Shown piece by piece: positions 1 through 11,075 of a stretch of 64,000 nt of DNA (positions are counted from its first letter, which is position 1; every line of letters starts with the position of its first letter). The DNA lies in assembly GCA_029260825.1 (NCBI GenBank), contig JAJDCM010000322.1, forward strand, positions 1 through 64,000, read 5' to 3'. The stretch comes from Planctomycetota bacterium (GTDB taxonomy: Bacteria > Planctomycetota > JACOTG01 > JAJDCM01). The notes beneath the pieces were generated by a model. It saw nothing but the letters and a program-made list of their open reading frames with translations. It was not told the DNA's origin and did no database searches. The translations under genes and the position numbers were made by a program.

Positions 1-306
1 CTCTTGATATCCCCACTCCTCGCCCAGTTTGGCGCAGATGGCAAGCTCTTGCGGATCATCTCCCCCGAGCTGGAGTGCCAGGGGATGCTCGGCCTTGTCA
101 TGGGCGAGATGCTGGGGAACGTCTCCGTTACGGATAGCGCCGGTGGTAATCATCTCGGTGTAGAGGAGGCTCTTTTTCGTGATGAACCGAAGAAAGCTTC
201 GGAAATGCCGATCGGTTCGATCCATCATCGGGGCCACGCTGATGGGCCAGAGTTCTCCTCTTCGTCGGGCGGCGGGAGCCTTTGTTTGGTTCTTGAAAAG
301 GGGCAT
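1..306 (-). CDS. dusA: tRNA-dihydrouridine synthase (DusA-type), N-terminal part, runs off the window
   Basis: Reverse-strand translation [102 protein letters not shown]; DusA-like APMMD.TDRH / LLYTEM.TTGA / HPLALQLGG motifs. Missing from the ORF track because there is no stop in the window. Start overlaps the ispH stop by 1 nt (TGATG). Confidence 0.85.
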   Translation of the reverse strand, partial: MPLFKNQTKAPAARRRGELWPISVAPMMDRTDRHFRSFLRFITKKSLLYTEMITTGAIRNGDVPQHLAHDKAEHPLALQLGGDDPQELAICAKLGEEWGYQE

Positions 307-1328
307 CAGTTTGGCCTGGCCCGGTTCAAGGGCGGTACTCGTTTGGGCTCCCTGAAATGGATGTTTTCCCACTCCCCTTCTTCAATTACCTCGACCTCCG
401 GATTCTTGGCTTGGAAGTAGCTAACGATATCTTGAACGAGATCGTCGGGGGTCGAAGCGGCGGAGGTGATGCCGACGGATTCGACTCCGGAAAACCAACT
501 CGGGTCGAGATCCGGGGCTCCATCAACCCGATGGGCCGCTCCGGTGAGAGAGCCGGCGAGTTCGAGCAGTCGGGTTCCGTTGCTGCTGTAGTCGCTTGTA
601 ACCACGATGAACAGTTCAACGAAGGGAGCGATTTTCTTTACCGCGTCCTGTCGATTCTTCGTGGCAAAGCAGAGGTCGTCCCGGGATGGAAGGGTCAGGC
701 GGGGAAATCTCCTGCGCAACACCTCAATGGTTCGATCGGTGTCGTCAACGCTGAGGGTTGTCTGGGTGAGGATCACCACTTTCTCCGGGTCGGGAACTTC
801 CACCGTCAATGGATCAGCAAGCTTTGAATCTTCCTTGTGGTTTCCAAGAACGCTCACCACCGTGGTTGAATCGGGGGCCTCGCCCTGGGTTCCGATCACT
901 TCCTGGTGACGTGTTGAATCTCCGATCAACAAGATGTGATAGCCCTGTTTCGCGAATCGCTTTGCCTCATTGTGCACCTTGGTGACCAGCGGGCAGGTCG
1001 CATCGATGGTGGCAAGCCGGAGGTCCTCGGCCTGTTTCCGGATGTCCGGGCTGACCCCATGGGCGGAAAACACAACGGTATTGGAGATGCCTTGGTCAGT
1101 CCGAGGCTTGATCCCGTCGAGTTCGGTCAGGTCTTCAACGAAGTGGACGTCATGATCGTTCGCCAGGCGGTTGACGACCTCATCGTTATGAACGATCGAA
1201 TGGTAGACGGTGAGTTCTCCGTTTCCATCTTCCGCCATCGAGCTTGCGTTCTTTTTGACCGCATCGATCGCCATGACCACCCCGGCGCAGTAGCCTCGGG
1301 GCTTGGCGAGATAAACCTTTTGAACCAT
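306..1328 (-). CDS. ispH: 4-hydroxy-3-methylbut-2-enyl diphosphate reductase
   Basis: [21 protein letters not shown]-terminus, [35 protein letters not shown] motifs of IspH/LytB. Confidence 0.95.
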   Translation of the reverse strand: MVQKVYLAKPRGYCAGVVMAIDAVKKNASSMAEDGNGELTVYHSIVHNDEVVNRLANDHDVHFVEDLTELDGIKPRTDQGISNTVVFSAHGVSPDIRKQAEDLRLATIDATCPLVTKVHNEAKRFAKQGYHILLIGDSTRHQEVIGTQGEAPDSTTVVSVLGNHKEDSKLADPLTVEVPDPEKVVILTQTTLSVDDTDRTIEVLRRRFPRLTLPSRDDLCFATKNRQDAVKKIAPFVELFIVVTSDYSSNGTRLLELAGSLTGAAHRVDGAPDLDPSWFSGVESVGITSAASTPDDLVQDIVSYFQAKNPEVEVIEEGEWENIHFREPKRVPPLNRARPN

Positions 1329-1338
1329 GGAGGTGAGC

Positions 1339-2202
1339 TTACCTTCGTTTGGCGGCCTTGATTTTCTTCTTGTTCACGTCCATCCACTCGCGAAGGTTTT
1401 CGGGCTTTTCCAGTCTCTCTCCGGTCATTTTTTCAAGGGCGCTGCGGATCTCTTCCAGGATCTTCTGCTGGTTGGGGCGTCGTTTCTTTTGTCTGGACTT
1501 TCCCTTTGCGGCAGCAGCGGCCCGATCCCCGTTGCCCGCGGCGCCTGTGTCCACCCGCACGTTGACACCCTTTGCTCGGTCCATGATGTTGAGCTCGAAG
1601 ACGGGGAGCAACACTTTGGTCGATGTGAGGTTTCGGATCTCCCCCATGGCCCAGATGCTGGCCATGAAGACCTCGTCGCTGGGGTGGTCGAGGCATTTCC
1701 CGATGATGTCGAGGGACTTTCGATGACGATGGAAACCGAGAGCTCGTATGACGGCGGCAAGGAACGGACCGTCTTCTTCCTTGACGGAGAGAACCTTGGA
1801 GAGGCCCCGGGTCGCGGTCTTGGGAGAACTCTTCAGTCTTCCCAATGCCTTGGCCGCTTCGAGTCGATACGTTTTTATCTTTTCTCGAAGGAGAAGGCTC
1901 ATGCGCTTGACGATGAGCTCGTGGTCGTATTTTCCCAGCCGGCGGATCTCCTGTCGCTTCTCGTGCTCTTCAATGGCGGGAAGGGTCTTGCCGGTTACCT
2001 TGAAGGATTGATTGAACGAAGCGACCTTATCCTTTGCTTGCTGGGTCGTGAGCTCGGTGGAGTCTTCATCCGCTCGTCCTGGAATGCTCAGGAAGAAGAT
2101 GAAGAGGGTGATAAAAGCTGGAATTGCCAGATTTCTCACCATCAGGTTTTTCGAGAAACGAATTGCCATGTTGCTGCTACCTCCCGGGGATACAAGGACC
2201 AA
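1339..2202 (-). CDS. HEAT-repeat-like secreted/membrane protein
   Basis: N-terminal signal-like hydrophobic stretch ([21 protein letters not shown]); helical repeats such as [14 protein letters not shown]...[21 protein letters not shown]. Confidence 0.6.
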   Translation of the reverse strand: MVLVSPGGSSNMAIRFSKNLMVRNLAIPAFITLFIFFLSIPGRADEDSTELTTQQAKDKVASFNQSFKVTGKTLPAIEEHEKRQEIRRLGKYDHELIVKRMSLLLREKIKTYRLEAAKALGRLKSSPKTATRGLSKVLSVKEEDGPFLAAVIRALGFHRHRKSLDIIGKCLDHPSDEVFMASIWAMGEIRNLTSTKVLLPVFELNIMDRAKGVNVRVDTGAAGNGDRAAAAAKGKSRQKKRRPNQQKILEEIRSALEKMTGERLEKPENLREWMDVNKKKIKAAKRR

Positions 2203-2221
2203 TCTTATTATAGGCCCTGGG

Positions 2222-3274
2222 TCAGGAGGGTGGGGCGGTTTCTGTCAAATCTGACGAAGGAGCCCTCCCGGTGTCCGATTCCGTCAGTTGACCCAGAAAA
2301 TCCAGCAGATCAGCCGGTAGATTCGTGCCGATGGTCACTTCTTCGCCGCTGACAGGGTGGGTGAGCTGCACCCGGAGGGCGTGCAGACACAAACGAGGAG
2401 GCGCTGGAATCCCCTCCGTTCGCCCGGGTTCAGTCCCCACTCCGTAAAGAGGGTCGCCACACACCGGGTGCCCGATCGATTTCATGTGCACCCGGATCTG
2501 GTGGGTTCTACCGGTGTGGAGCCTCACTTCCACGTGGGTGTGGGCCGAGAATCGGTTCACGACCCGGTAGGTCGTCAGCGACCGGACCCCGTCTTCTCGT
2601 ACGGCCATCATGATCTTGGAACGCCCGGATGGATCTTTTCCGATGGGGGAGTCGATCCGCCCCTCATCGTCTTGAATGACCCCATGGACGATGGTCTGGT
2701 AGGTCTTTTTGACCCAGCTTCGTTCGATCATTTTCTGGAAGATGGATCGCATCCGGGCGCTTTTTGCGACGAGGAGAACGCCGGATGTGTCCTTGTCGAG
2801 TCGATGAGCAAGGCGAGGAAGGATGTCCTTTGTGGGGTCGTCCATCCGACGATAGCGGTGATGAAGTGCGTTGATGAGGGTGTTGTAGAGGTTTCTTGAG
2901 ACCGGATGGCAGATGATCCCTGGCTGTTTATTCAGCGCCAGGAAGGAGTCATCCTCGTAGATGATATCCAGAGGGATGGTGTCGTGGTGAATCTCACCGT
3001 CTCTGGGTTTTGGGATCAGAACCCGGACTCGATCCCCAAAGAGTACTTTTCGGCTCATTTTTAGCCCGAAGGTCGAATCATTGACGAGAATCCGACCTGC
3101 TTCCAGGAGCCCGCGAATGCCCGACCGAGACCGCCAGCTCAGTTTAGCCGCGAGAAACCGGTCCAACCGGCATCGGTGGAAGGAGGGGTCGACAGGATAC
3201 GAGAGATCCTCGAGTGGTTTGGAGAGATCCGGCTTCATGACCTTGTTATGCTTTGCAACTTCGAGAACAACCAT
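2222..3274 (-). CDS. RluA/RluD-family 23S rRNA pseudouridine synthase with S4 domain
   Basis: LARLAHRLDKDTSGVLLVAKS-type HRLDxxTSG motif; RTHQIRVHM; S4-like N-terminus. Confidence 0.9.
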   Translation of the reverse strand: MVVLEVAKHNKVMKPDLSKPLEDLSYPVDPSFHRCRLDRFLAAKLSWRSRSGIRGLLEAGRILVNDSTFGLKMSRKVLFGDRVRVLIPKPRDGEIHHDTIPLDIIYEDDSFLALNKQPGIICHPVSRNLYNTLINALHHRYRRMDDPTKDILPRLAHRLDKDTSGVLLVAKSARMRSIFQKMIERSWVKKTYQTIVHGVIQDDEGRIDSPIGKDPSGRSKIMMAVREDGVRSLTTYRVVNRFSAHTHVEVRLHTGRTHQIRVHMKSIGHPVCGDPLYGVGTEPGRTEGIPAPPRLCLHALRVQLTHPVSGEEVTIGTNLPADLLDFLGQLTESDTGRAPSSDLTETAPPS

Positions 3275-3409
3275 CTTCTGAGGACGAATTTTATGTGGGG
3301 CAATCGATCGAAACGGTGCGGTGAATCGGGGTGCGGGAGCTCATCGTTAACCTTGACCGATCGTTGCTGGCACCATCTTACGAGCCCGACAGAATACCTC
3401 CATCATCTC

Positions 3410-3829
3410 ATGTCGGCACTCAAAAACGGAATGCCCAAGGGGGCGCTTCGTCTGGACGGGGTGGATTGCTCCGGACAGGATTTTCACCTCTGCAACCTTC
3501 CCGGGGCCAGCCTGGTGGAGGCAAAACTCGCCCGATGTAACTTCTCCGGGGCCGATCTGATGGGGGCAGACCTCTCCCGTGCCGACCTCCAGAAGATCGA
3601 GGGAAGAGCCACCAAGTTCTTCAAGGCCAATCTCCAGCACACCGATCTGCGGTGCTCTGATCTGACCCGAGCCAACCTTCAAAAGGCCGACCTGACGGGT
3701 GCCGATCTTCGGGGCGCGATTCTGGTCAGGGCGAACCTTCGAGGAGCAACTCTCTCGGGAGCCAGGCTCGATGAGGCGATCACGGACGGGGCCCTTCTCC
3801 CCAGCCTGGACGAAATCGCCTCATCTTGA
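3410..3829 (+). CDS. pentapeptide-repeat protein
   Basis: A(D/N)LxxA repeats: CNFSGADLMGADLSRADLQ...ANLQKADLTGADLRGAILVRANLRGATLSGARL. Start taken at ATG 3410 because upstream ORF sequence overlaps the rluA-like gene. Confidence 0.75.
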   Translation: MSALKNGMPKGALRLDGVDCSGQDFHLCNLPGASLVEAKLARCNFSGADLMGADLSRADLQKIEGRATKFFKANLQHTDLRCSDLTRANLQKADLTGADLRGAILVRANLRGATLSGARLDEAITDGALLPSLDEIASS

Positions 3830-3835
3830 GCCCTG

Positions 3836-4462
3836 TTAGCCGACCCCGATGGGCACGGTTGCCGACATGGCGATCCTCACCATTTCGGCAAGGTTCGAGA
3901 CGTCGAGCTTCCTCATGATGGATCGGCGGTGAGCCTCGATGGTCTTCGTACTGCGGAAGATCTCCGCGGCGATTTCCTTGGTCGAAAAACCGCGAACGAT
4001 GAACTCGAGGATCTCCGCTTCTCGCTCGGTCAGTGTCACGAGGCGTCGGTCCGCATCGGCCCGAACGTGGCCAAGTGCCGCCTTTTCCATGGCTTCCGAG
4101 ACCCGCTCGAGAAGGAGCTTTTCGCAGAACGGCTTTTCGAGGAAGTCGACCGCACCCATCCGCATGGCCCGAACGGCGGTTTGCACGTCGCCATAACCCG
4201 TGACGAAGATGATGGGGATGGATGGGGAAGTGGAACTTAGACGGTCCTGAAGGGAAAGCCCACTCGTGTCAGGAAGTCGAATGTCCAGGACCAGACAGCA
4301 GAGCTGTTGAGGATGGTACTTGTTCTGAAACTCATCGATCGAAGCGCAAGGAATCACTTCAAAACCCGCGGATCTCACAAGAAGCGAGATCGATTCACGG
4401 ACGGCGGGATCGTCGTCGACAATGTAGACAAACCCCTTCCCTGAAATGGTTTTTGTTCCCAT
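3836..4462 (-). CDS. FixJ/NarL-type response regulator (REC + LuxR HTH)
   Basis: VYIVDDDPAVRESISLLV receiver start, VFLEKPF-like (VDFLEKPF), C-terminal LTEREAEILEFIVRGFSTKEIA HTH. Confidence 0.85.
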   Translation of the reverse strand: MGTKTISGKGFVYIVDDDPAVRESISLLVRSAGFEVIPCASIDEFQNKYHPQQLCCLVLDIRLPDTSGLSLQDRLSSTSPSIPIIFVTGYGDVQTAVRAMRMGAVDFLEKPFCEKLLLERVSEAMEKAALGHVRADADRRLVTLTEREAEILEFIVRGFSTKEIAAEIFRSTKTIEAHRRSIMRKLDVSNLAEMVRIAMSATVPIGVG

Positions 4463-4632
4463 TTTACTATCTTGGCCCTTTCAAGTTGCTTGACGTGCAG
4501 GTGGATGAGCTCTTTGCCTCATCCTAGCTGCTCGCCTCCCGTAAGCAAAACTGATTCTGTACTGTCGATATCGGGTCGAAGAGGCCCCACGTTGACCGAT
4601 TTGTTTGGGGCGCTGCAACACTTTCCGGCCAC

Positions 4633-5811
4633 TCATCGGTCGGTGATTTCCAGTTGATAGGTGCGGTAGGTCCTGTAAAGCTTTGCCTCTAAAAGTCTTT
4701 CCAGTTTCTTTGGGTTCTCAAACGAGTCGGGGATGGGGCTGATCTCGGCGGTATCAAAGCCCTTATCCAGAGCTACGGCGAGAAAATCCCGGATGAGATA
4801 GCCAAGGATGGGGAGGTTCGTGTGAGACCTTCTCAATGAAAAGGCGAAGATCCGGAGACGGTCGATCTCGCCTTTTTTCCCGTAGAGAGCGATGGCCTGA
4901 AACGGCCGGTGATATTTGAGTGCCTCGAACCTCTGGGGATTTGAATCGGGGAGAGAAAGGATGCAACCCACCGGTTCTCCCTCGTCCTCCAGAATGCGGA
5001 TCAGATCCGGATCAATGAGCTTGCGGTGCCGAGAAAAAAGGAATTGGAGCTCGGGGAGGGTCCAGGAGCTCAGCCCCCAGCTATCTTGGCTCGACTCCTT
5101 CATCAGGTGCAAGAGGAGAGGAACCTCCCGATCAAGCTGGCCAAGATCAATCCTTCTTACCGCGAGCCCGGGGCTTGAGGCCGGTGCTCGACCTCCTCGG
5201 TCGAGCAAACGGTTGAAGGTCCGACTTTCCTGGAGTCGATCTCGAGTGATCGAGTAGCAGAGGTGGTCTTTTTGGGGTGAAAAACCGTACCCGGCGAAAA
5301 GAGCCCAGTAGTACCGGGGGTGATGAGGAAGCAAGACGGTCGGGGGGGTTTTGGGATCGTTGGTGAGGCAGCCGAGCTTCCCCGCAGGAGACGGATCCCA
5401 GGGCCCCACGATTCTCTTCAGCCCTCTGGATTGGCTCCACTCCGTGATTTTTTTGATCAGGGCGTCAAAGACCCTTCGATCGTTGACCCCCTCGAAAAAC
5501 GCCAGGCTGCAAACCGGGTTTGATTCCGTGTTTGGCCCCGGATTCCGGAGGAATGCCGCGGCACGGGCGGCGGGTTTTCCTTCCAATCGGGCGAGAAACA
5601 AAACCGGTTCGGTTCCGGGTGCAGGCGCATCATCTCCGGACAGAGTAAGATTTGTGATGACCTCCTTTTCCGCTGCCCTGTCTTTCGAAAACGATTCCAG
5701 GAGGGGGACATGGAACTCCTCTTTCTTCCTGATGTCAGGGCCTAAATTTAGAAATAATCTTAGCTTATGCCCATCGCTGGGGGGGAAGGAGTCGACGGTT
5801 ATTTTCGGCAT
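4633..5811 (-). CDS. GNAT-like/hypothetical acyltransferase family protein
   Basis: Long ORF; GPWDPSP, FAGYGFSPQKDHLCYSI and FDTAEISPIPDSFENPKKLERL resemble uncharacterised GNAT-fold proteins. Confidence 0.45.
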   Translation of the reverse strand: MPKITVDSFPPSDGHKLRLFLNLGPDIRKKEEFHVPLLESFSKDRAAEKEVITNLTLSGDDAPAPGTEPVLFLARLEGKPAARAAAFLRNPGPNTESNPVCSLAFFEGVNDRRVFDALIKKITEWSQSRGLKRIVGPWDPSPAGKLGCLTNDPKTPPTVLLPHHPRYYWALFAGYGFSPQKDHLCYSITRDRLQESRTFNRLLDRGGRAPASSPGLAVRRIDLGQLDREVPLLLHLMKESSQDSWGLSSWTLPELQFLFSRHRKLIDPDLIRILEDEGEPVGCILSLPDSNPQRFEALKYHRPFQAIALYGKKGEIDRLRIFAFSLRRSHTNLPILGYLIRDFLAVALDKGFDTAEISPIPDSFENPKKLERLLEAKLYRTYRTYQLEITDR

Positions 5812-5887
5812 GGGGACGTCTCGATAGAAACTTTCGTTGGGCTTAGAGCTTGTCTAGCCTAAATCCTCTGCATAGACTGCGTCACCT

Positions 5888-6616
5888 TTGGCCGCAACGT
5901 CTCCGAATTGTGGGGGGGTTGCCCCGGGAATGCGCCTTTGCCGAATGCTTGAGGATGTGAGCTGCATGGTTTTGTTAAAGACCCTCTTTATTGGTTGGGG
6001 TGTAGGTTTTGTCGCCGCGATCCCGGCGGGACCGGTGGGTGCATCGGTATTTGCCCAGGGAATCGAAGGACGTAGACGAAGCACGGCACCGGCCATGATC
6101 CTCGGGGCGATCGTCGTTGATGCAGTCTACTGTGCCCTGGCGTTTCTCGGGGTCAGCATCTATTTGAAGCCCTGGCTCGCCAATCCCATCGTCGGCGCCA
6201 TTGCCATGATCTTCTTGCTCGGTCTTGGTTACAAGATGGCGACCACGGTTCCCATCATGGATGGCGGCGGTCCGAACGTCGATCGGGCGGGCGGTACCGG
6301 GTCGGAGACGAGCCGAGGCGCCTTCTGCACCGGTTTCTTCATGAGTGTGGCGAACCCCATCCTTCCGGTCTCCTGGGCGGGAATCGTTTATGCTCTCCAG
6401 AGTTCGGGAACGGTGGGTGAGGAAATGCCTGTCCTCATCACCTTTGCCATCTTTGCCGCCCTCGGCATGGGTTGCTGGCTTCTCGTTCTTTACCGGACCG
6501 CCCGATTCGGCCGATCTTTCCTGAGCCCCAAGGCCGTGCGCTGGGTCATTCGAGGTCTCGGGATCATGGTGATGCTGATGGGGGTCTATTACGGGGTCTG
6601 GACCGTCATCAACTGA
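5888..6616 (+). CDS. LysE-family exporter
   Basis: GWGVGFVAAIPAGPVGASVFAQGIEGRRR...NPILPVSWAGI; multiple TM segments. True start may be internal (5930 or 5967). Confidence 0.7.
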   Translation: MAATSPNCGGVAPGMRLCRMLEDVSCMVLLKTLFIGWGVGFVAAIPAGPVGASVFAQGIEGRRRSTAPAMILGAIVVDAVYCALAFLGVSIYLKPWLANPIVGAIAMIFLLGLGYKMATTVPIMDGGGPNVDRAGGTGSETSRGAFCTGFFMSVANPILPVSWAGIVYALQSSGTVGEEMPVLITFAIFAALGMGCWLLVLYRTARFGRSFLSPKAVRWVIRGLGIMVMLMGVYYGVWTVIN

Positions 6617-6629
6617 GCAAAGGCTGCTC

Positions 6630-8309
6630 TTATTCCTCGGAAATCGGAATCCTCACACCTCGCTCCTTCGCCACCTCTTGAGCTCTCTCGTATCCCGCGT
6701 CCACGTGACGGATGACACCCATTCCCGGATCGCAGGTCAGCACTCGTTCGAGTCTTGCGTCTGCTTCTTTGGTTCCGTCGGCGACCGTCACCTGTCCGGC
6801 ATGGAGGGAATAGCCCATTCCCACTCCGCCTCCGTGATGGAACGAGACCCACGTGGCCCCCGAAGCGGTGTTCAAGAGGGCATTGAGGAGGGGCCAGTCG
6901 GCGATGGCGTCCGAGCCGTCCTTCATTCCTTCGGTTTCCCGATTGGGAGAAGCCACGGATCCACAGTCAAGATGATCCCGTCCGATCACGATCGGGGCGC
7001 TGACTTCCCCATCCCGAACCATCTGATTGAATCGGAGCCCGAGCCTGGCGCGTTCTCCGTATCCCAGCCAGCAGATCCGGGACGGCAAGCCCTGGAAGGC
7101 GACTCGCTCTTGTGCAAGTCGGATCCATCGACAGAGGGCCTCGTCTTCCGGGAACTCCGCCAGCACGGCCTCGTCGGTTTTTAGAATGTCTTCCGGATCA
7201 CCGGAAAGCGCCACCCATCGAAACGGTCCCTTTCCTTCGCAAAACAGGGGTCGGATGTAGGCCGGAACAAAACCCGGGAAGCCGAAGGCGTTCTCGAGAC
7301 CGGCTTCCTTCGCATGACCCCGGATGTTGTTTCCGTAGTCAAAAGTGATGGCGTTCATTTCCTGGAGCTTCAGCATGGCCCTCACGTGATCGGCCATCGT
7401 CGCCATCGAACGCTTGATGTATTCGGTGGGGTCATTTTGCCTGAGTTCCAGGGCTTCTTCGAACGAACACCCGGTCGGCACATAGCCCTGGAGAGGATCG
7501 TGAGCGCTGGTCTGGTCGGTCAAAAGATCCGGAACGATTTTTCGTTCGATCAAGACGTTGAGAAGATCGACCTGATTGGCAAGGACACCGATGGATCGGG
7601 CGACTTTACCGTCTCGTGCGGCGAGTGATTTTTCGATGGCCTCATCGATCGACTCGGTGAATTCATCCAGGTAGCGGGTGGCCACCCGTTTCTCAAGGCG
7701 CGAGCGGTCCACATCGGCGCCAAGATAAGTGGCTCCGTTCATGGTCGCGGCGAGTGGCTGGGCGCCTCCCATTCCTCCCATGCCGCCGCTGACCACGAGT
7801 CGACCGGCGAGACTCCCCGAGAAATGCTGTCTTGCGGCTTCAGCAAACGTCTCGTAGGTCCCTTGTAGAATCCCCTGACTTCCGATGTAGATCCAGCTTC
7901 CCGCGGTCATCTGACCGAACATGATGAGGCCCTTGTCCTCGAGATCATTGAAGGTTTCCCAGTTTGCCCACCTTGGAACAAGGTTTGAATTGGCGATCAG
8001 GACTCTCGGTGCGTTTTCATGGGTGCGAAAAATACCCACCGGCTTTCCGGACTGGACGAGGAGGGTTTCGTCGTCTTCCAGGTCGCGCAGGCATCGAAGA
8101 ATGGCGTGAAGCGCGGCGGGGGATCGAGCGGCTTTTCCGGATCCTCCGTAGACAACGAGATCTTCCGGTCTCTCCGCCACATCCGGGTCGAGGTTGTTCA
8201 GGAGCATTCGATAGGCAGCTTCGGTGAGCCAGCTCTTGCAGGTGAGCTCGGTTCCGTGAGGAGTCTTGGGAATCCCAATGTCGTTCGCAACCCCGGACTT
8301 CTGTGTCAT
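6630..8309 (-). CDS. hutU: urocanate hydratase
   Basis: [52 protein letters not shown]; adjacent to hutH. Confidence 0.95.
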   Translation of the reverse strand: MTQKSGVANDIGIPKTPHGTELTCKSWLTEAAYRMLLNNLDPDVAERPEDLVVYGGSGKAARSPAALHAILRCLRDLEDDETLLVQSGKPVGIFRTHENAPRVLIANSNLVPRWANWETFNDLEDKGLIMFGQMTAGSWIYIGSQGILQGTYETFAEAARQHFSGSLAGRLVVSGGMGGMGGAQPLAATMNGATYLGADVDRSRLEKRVATRYLDEFTESIDEAIEKSLAARDGKVARSIGVLANQVDLLNVLIERKIVPDLLTDQTSAHDPLQGYVPTGCSFEEALELRQNDPTEYIKRSMATMADHVRAMLKLQEMNAITFDYGNNIRGHAKEAGLENAFGFPGFVPAYIRPLFCEGKGPFRWVALSGDPEDILKTDEAVLAEFPEDEALCRWIRLAQERVAFQGLPSRICWLGYGERARLGLRFNQMVRDGEVSAPIVIGRDHLDCGSVASPNRETEGMKDGSDAIADWPLLNALLNTASGATWVSFHHGGGVGMGYSLHAGQVTVADGTKEADARLERVLTCDPGMGVIRHVDAGYERAQEVAKERGVRIPISEE

Positions 8310-8349
8310 TTTTGCTTCGCTTTCTTTTCGAGGAAGAATGTTTGTTCTT

Positions 8350-9885
8350 TCAGGCCAGGGGACCCACTGCGTTCTCGACCGCGGAAAGGAGTTCGCCCGA
8401 TCCGATCAGTTCGTCGATCGCCAGGATGTCATGGGCAAACACCCGGTCGCATTCGATCTTGGGCACCCGGGTGCGGATGACTTCGTAAGCTGCGCGAACC
8501 CCAGGTCCCGGTTTGAGCGGGAGGACGAACTCCAATCCCTGGGAGCCGCAAAGTAGCTCGATCGCCACCACCTTCTCCACGTTCCTCTCGATGTTGCGAG
8601 CGTATCGAGCGGCGATGGTGGACATGCTGACATGATCTTCCTGGTTTGCCGAGGTCGGAATGGAATCGACGGTGGCCGGATGGGCAAGCTTCTTGTTCTC
8701 GGAGACGAGGGAGGCAGCGACGACCTGGGGAATCATCATTCCCGAGTTCAGGCCCCCATCCGCAACGAGGAACGCAGGAAGGCCCTGGGATGTCTCCGGG
8801 TCAACGAGTGTTTCGATCCGTCGTTCCGAGATGGAACCCAGGTCCGCAAGGGAGAGGGCGAGATAGTCCATCACGTGACCCACCGGAGCACCGTGGAAGT
8901 TTCCGCCGGAGAGCACGTCTCCCTCCCTGGCAAAGACCAGGGGATTGTCCGTCGCCGAATTGAACTCCCGCTCGAGAACCTGACTCGTGTGGTCGAGGCA
9001 ATCCCTCACCGCGCCGTGAACCTGGGAGAGACAGCGAAGGCTGTAGCAATCCTGGACTCTTGAGCAATCATGATGGGAATCCAGGATCTCGCTTCCCTTC
9101 ATCAGCAACCGGATGTTCCGGGCGGTTCGAATCTGACCCGGGTGGGGGCGGATCGCGTGGATCCGTTCATCAAACGGAGTGAGACTCCCCTTGTGGGCTT
9201 CCAGCGTCATGGCCCCGGCAACGTCGGCGCAAGATAAAAGACGACGGGCTCGAAGGGCGGTTGCTCCTCCGATCGCCGCGGAAATCTGGACTCCATTGAT
9301 CAGGGCGAGTCCCTCCTTGGCGAGAAGGCGGTGGGGCTTGATTCCGGCATCCGCCATTGCCTCGGCGCTCGGCATCCGGCGTCCCTTGTACATCACTTCC
9401 CCTTCGCCCATCAGCGAGAGGGCCATGTGAGCTAGCGGCGCGAGGTCTCCGCTCGCTCCGACCGAACCCTGTTCTGGAATGATGGGAAGAACATCTTTTT
9501 CCAGCATGGAGAGGAGGGTCTGGACGCATTCGAGGGTGATCCCCGAGAACCCCAGGACGAGGGCGTTCGCCCGCAGCAGCATGGCAATCCTGGTTTCGTC
9601 CCGGGAAAGAGGTTCCCCCACCCCGGTCGAGTGGGAGCGCACCAGGTTGACCTGCAATGTCTCCAGGTTTTCCCGGGAGATGGCAACGTTGGCGAACTTG
9701 CCAAACCCGGTGGTCAGGCCATAAACGACCTTACCCGTGTCGACGGCATCCTGCACCAGCTCTCGAGCCCGGAGCATTCGCCGCCGGGCGTCTTTGGTGA
9801 TCTCGAACTGAATCTCTTTCGCCCCGAGAAAATCGGCAAGGGCGGTGAGAGTCAGGCTTCGGCCATCCAGAATGATTTTATGCAA
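8350..9885 (-). CDS. hutH: histidine ammonia-lyase
   Basis: [17 protein letters not shown] (ASG MIO triad), [22 protein letters not shown]. Confidence 0.95.
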   Translation of the reverse strand: MHKIILDGRSLTLTALADFLGAKEIQFEITKDARRRMLRARELVQDAVDTGKVVYGLTTGFGKFANVAISRENLETLQVNLVRSHSTGVGEPLSRDETRIAMLLRANALVLGFSGITLECVQTLLSMLEKDVLPIIPEQGSVGASGDLAPLAHMALSLMGEGEVMYKGRRMPSAEAMADAGIKPHRLLAKEGLALINGVQISAAIGGATALRARRLLSCADVAGAMTLEAHKGSLTPFDERIHAIRPHPGQIRTARNIRLLMKGSEILDSHHDCSRVQDCYSLRCLSQVHGAVRDCLDHTSQVLEREFNSATDNPLVFAREGDVLSGGNFHGAPVGHVMDYLALSLADLGSISERRIETLVDPETSQGLPAFLVADGGLNSGMMIPQVVAASLVSENKKLAHPATVDSIPTSANQEDHVSMSTIAARYARNIERNVEKVVAIELLCGSQGLEFVLPLKPGPGVRAAYEVIRTRVPKIECDRVFAHDILAIDELIGSGELLSAVENAVGPLA

Positions 9886-10010
9886 TCAGGGCATCCTTCT
9901 TCGGGTTTGATTCCTGGCGCTCCGTTCGGTCCCTCAGCTGACATTGCCATGGAAACCATCGAGCTTCGGTCGGTCTATCCTAATCCGAGGAAGCCCGGTT
10001 CGCCAGAGCC

Positions 10011-10955
10011 TCAGAGGACTCCTTTCAAGAAGTCTTCAATCACGCGGTAGACTCCTCGGAGTTCCCAGCCGAGTCTGTCCCGGAGTCGATGGCTGATGAG
10101 GGAGCAATTTGCCGGCCGAGCGGCTCCCGTCGGGGGGGCTTCTTCTTTCTTGATGAGTTGCTGGTCGTACCCTCGTAGCGGGGCCAACGCCCGGGCAAAC
10201 TCGTAGCGGTTGAGGCTGCTGGCTCCTCCAGCATGAAAGAGCTCGCTCGGGGCATCCGGAGCCCCGCCTTCGGAGGCGAGATGGAGGATGGCCTGGACCA
10301 GGTCCGATCGATCGGTGGGTGAGCGAAACTCCCACCCGTGGAGTGTTACCGGCCTGTTTTCCCGGGTTGCATTTTCGATGAAGCTTTCATGAGGTGCTGC
10401 TTCCCCCGGATCATAGATGAGGGACGGGCGGAGAATGATGGCCCGGCAAAGAGGCCTTACAAGCTCCTCAGCTTCGAGTTTCAGGGCTCCATAGGGAAGG
10501 AGGGGGGCTGGCCGATCCTCTTCCGCATACGCGCCCTGAGAGCCGCAAAAGACCAGATCGGTCGAGAGGTGAATCAGACGTGCTCCCACGGTCTTGACGC
10601 CGGCGACGACTCCGCGGGTTCCGGCGACGATGACTTTCTCCTGCTGGTCGGGCTCCTTGCTGTAGGCGCAATGAACAACAACATCCGGGGAGACCTCCTG
10701 GATGAGCTGGACCGTCTTTTTTTCGTTTGAAAGATCACAGACCCGGGTCTCGATGGACGTGGCAGCCGAGGGGAGGGGAGTTCGATGAAGGAGCGCGACA
10801 ACTCGCCATCCGGTCATTTTCGCCCTGATGGCAAGGTTCCGACCGACAAAACCGGCGGCACCGGTGATCAGAAGGGTCGGGGGGACCTCGCTCCGGGTGA
10901 GGTTGTTTTCGTTTTCCATCTCCCGGATTTGGTCATACATCCAGGATCGGGTCAA
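10011..10955 (-). CDS. NAD(P)-dependent sugar-nucleotide reductase/epimerase (RmlD-like)
   Basis: LLITGAAGFVGRNLAIRAK Rossmann motif; YAEEDRPAPLLPYGALKLEAEELV (YxxxK). Confidence 0.75.
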   Translation of the reverse strand: MTRSWMYDQIREMENENNLTRSEVPPTLLITGAAGFVGRNLAIRAKMTGWRVVALLHRTPLPSAATSIETRVCDLSNEKKTVQLIQEVSPDVVVHCAYSKEPDQQEKVIVAGTRGVVAGVKTVGARLIHLSTDLVFCGSQGAYAEEDRPAPLLPYGALKLEAEELVRPLCRAIILRPSLIYDPGEAAPHESFIENATRENRPVTLHGWEFRSPTDRSDLVQAILHLASEGGAPDAPSELFHAGGASSLNRYEFARALAPLRGYDQQLIKKEEAPPTGAARPANCSLISHRLRDRLGWELRGVYRVIEDFLKGVL

Positions 10956-11075
10956 CCCGTTGCTCTTGCCCGTTCGTCATCCTAAAATCAAAGGGGTGGA
11001 GGAAGCCCGCCCCGAAGAAAAAAGTGAACCTGTCCTCGGTCTGGTGAAGGACGTGGGGATGAGAAGGGTGAGCCA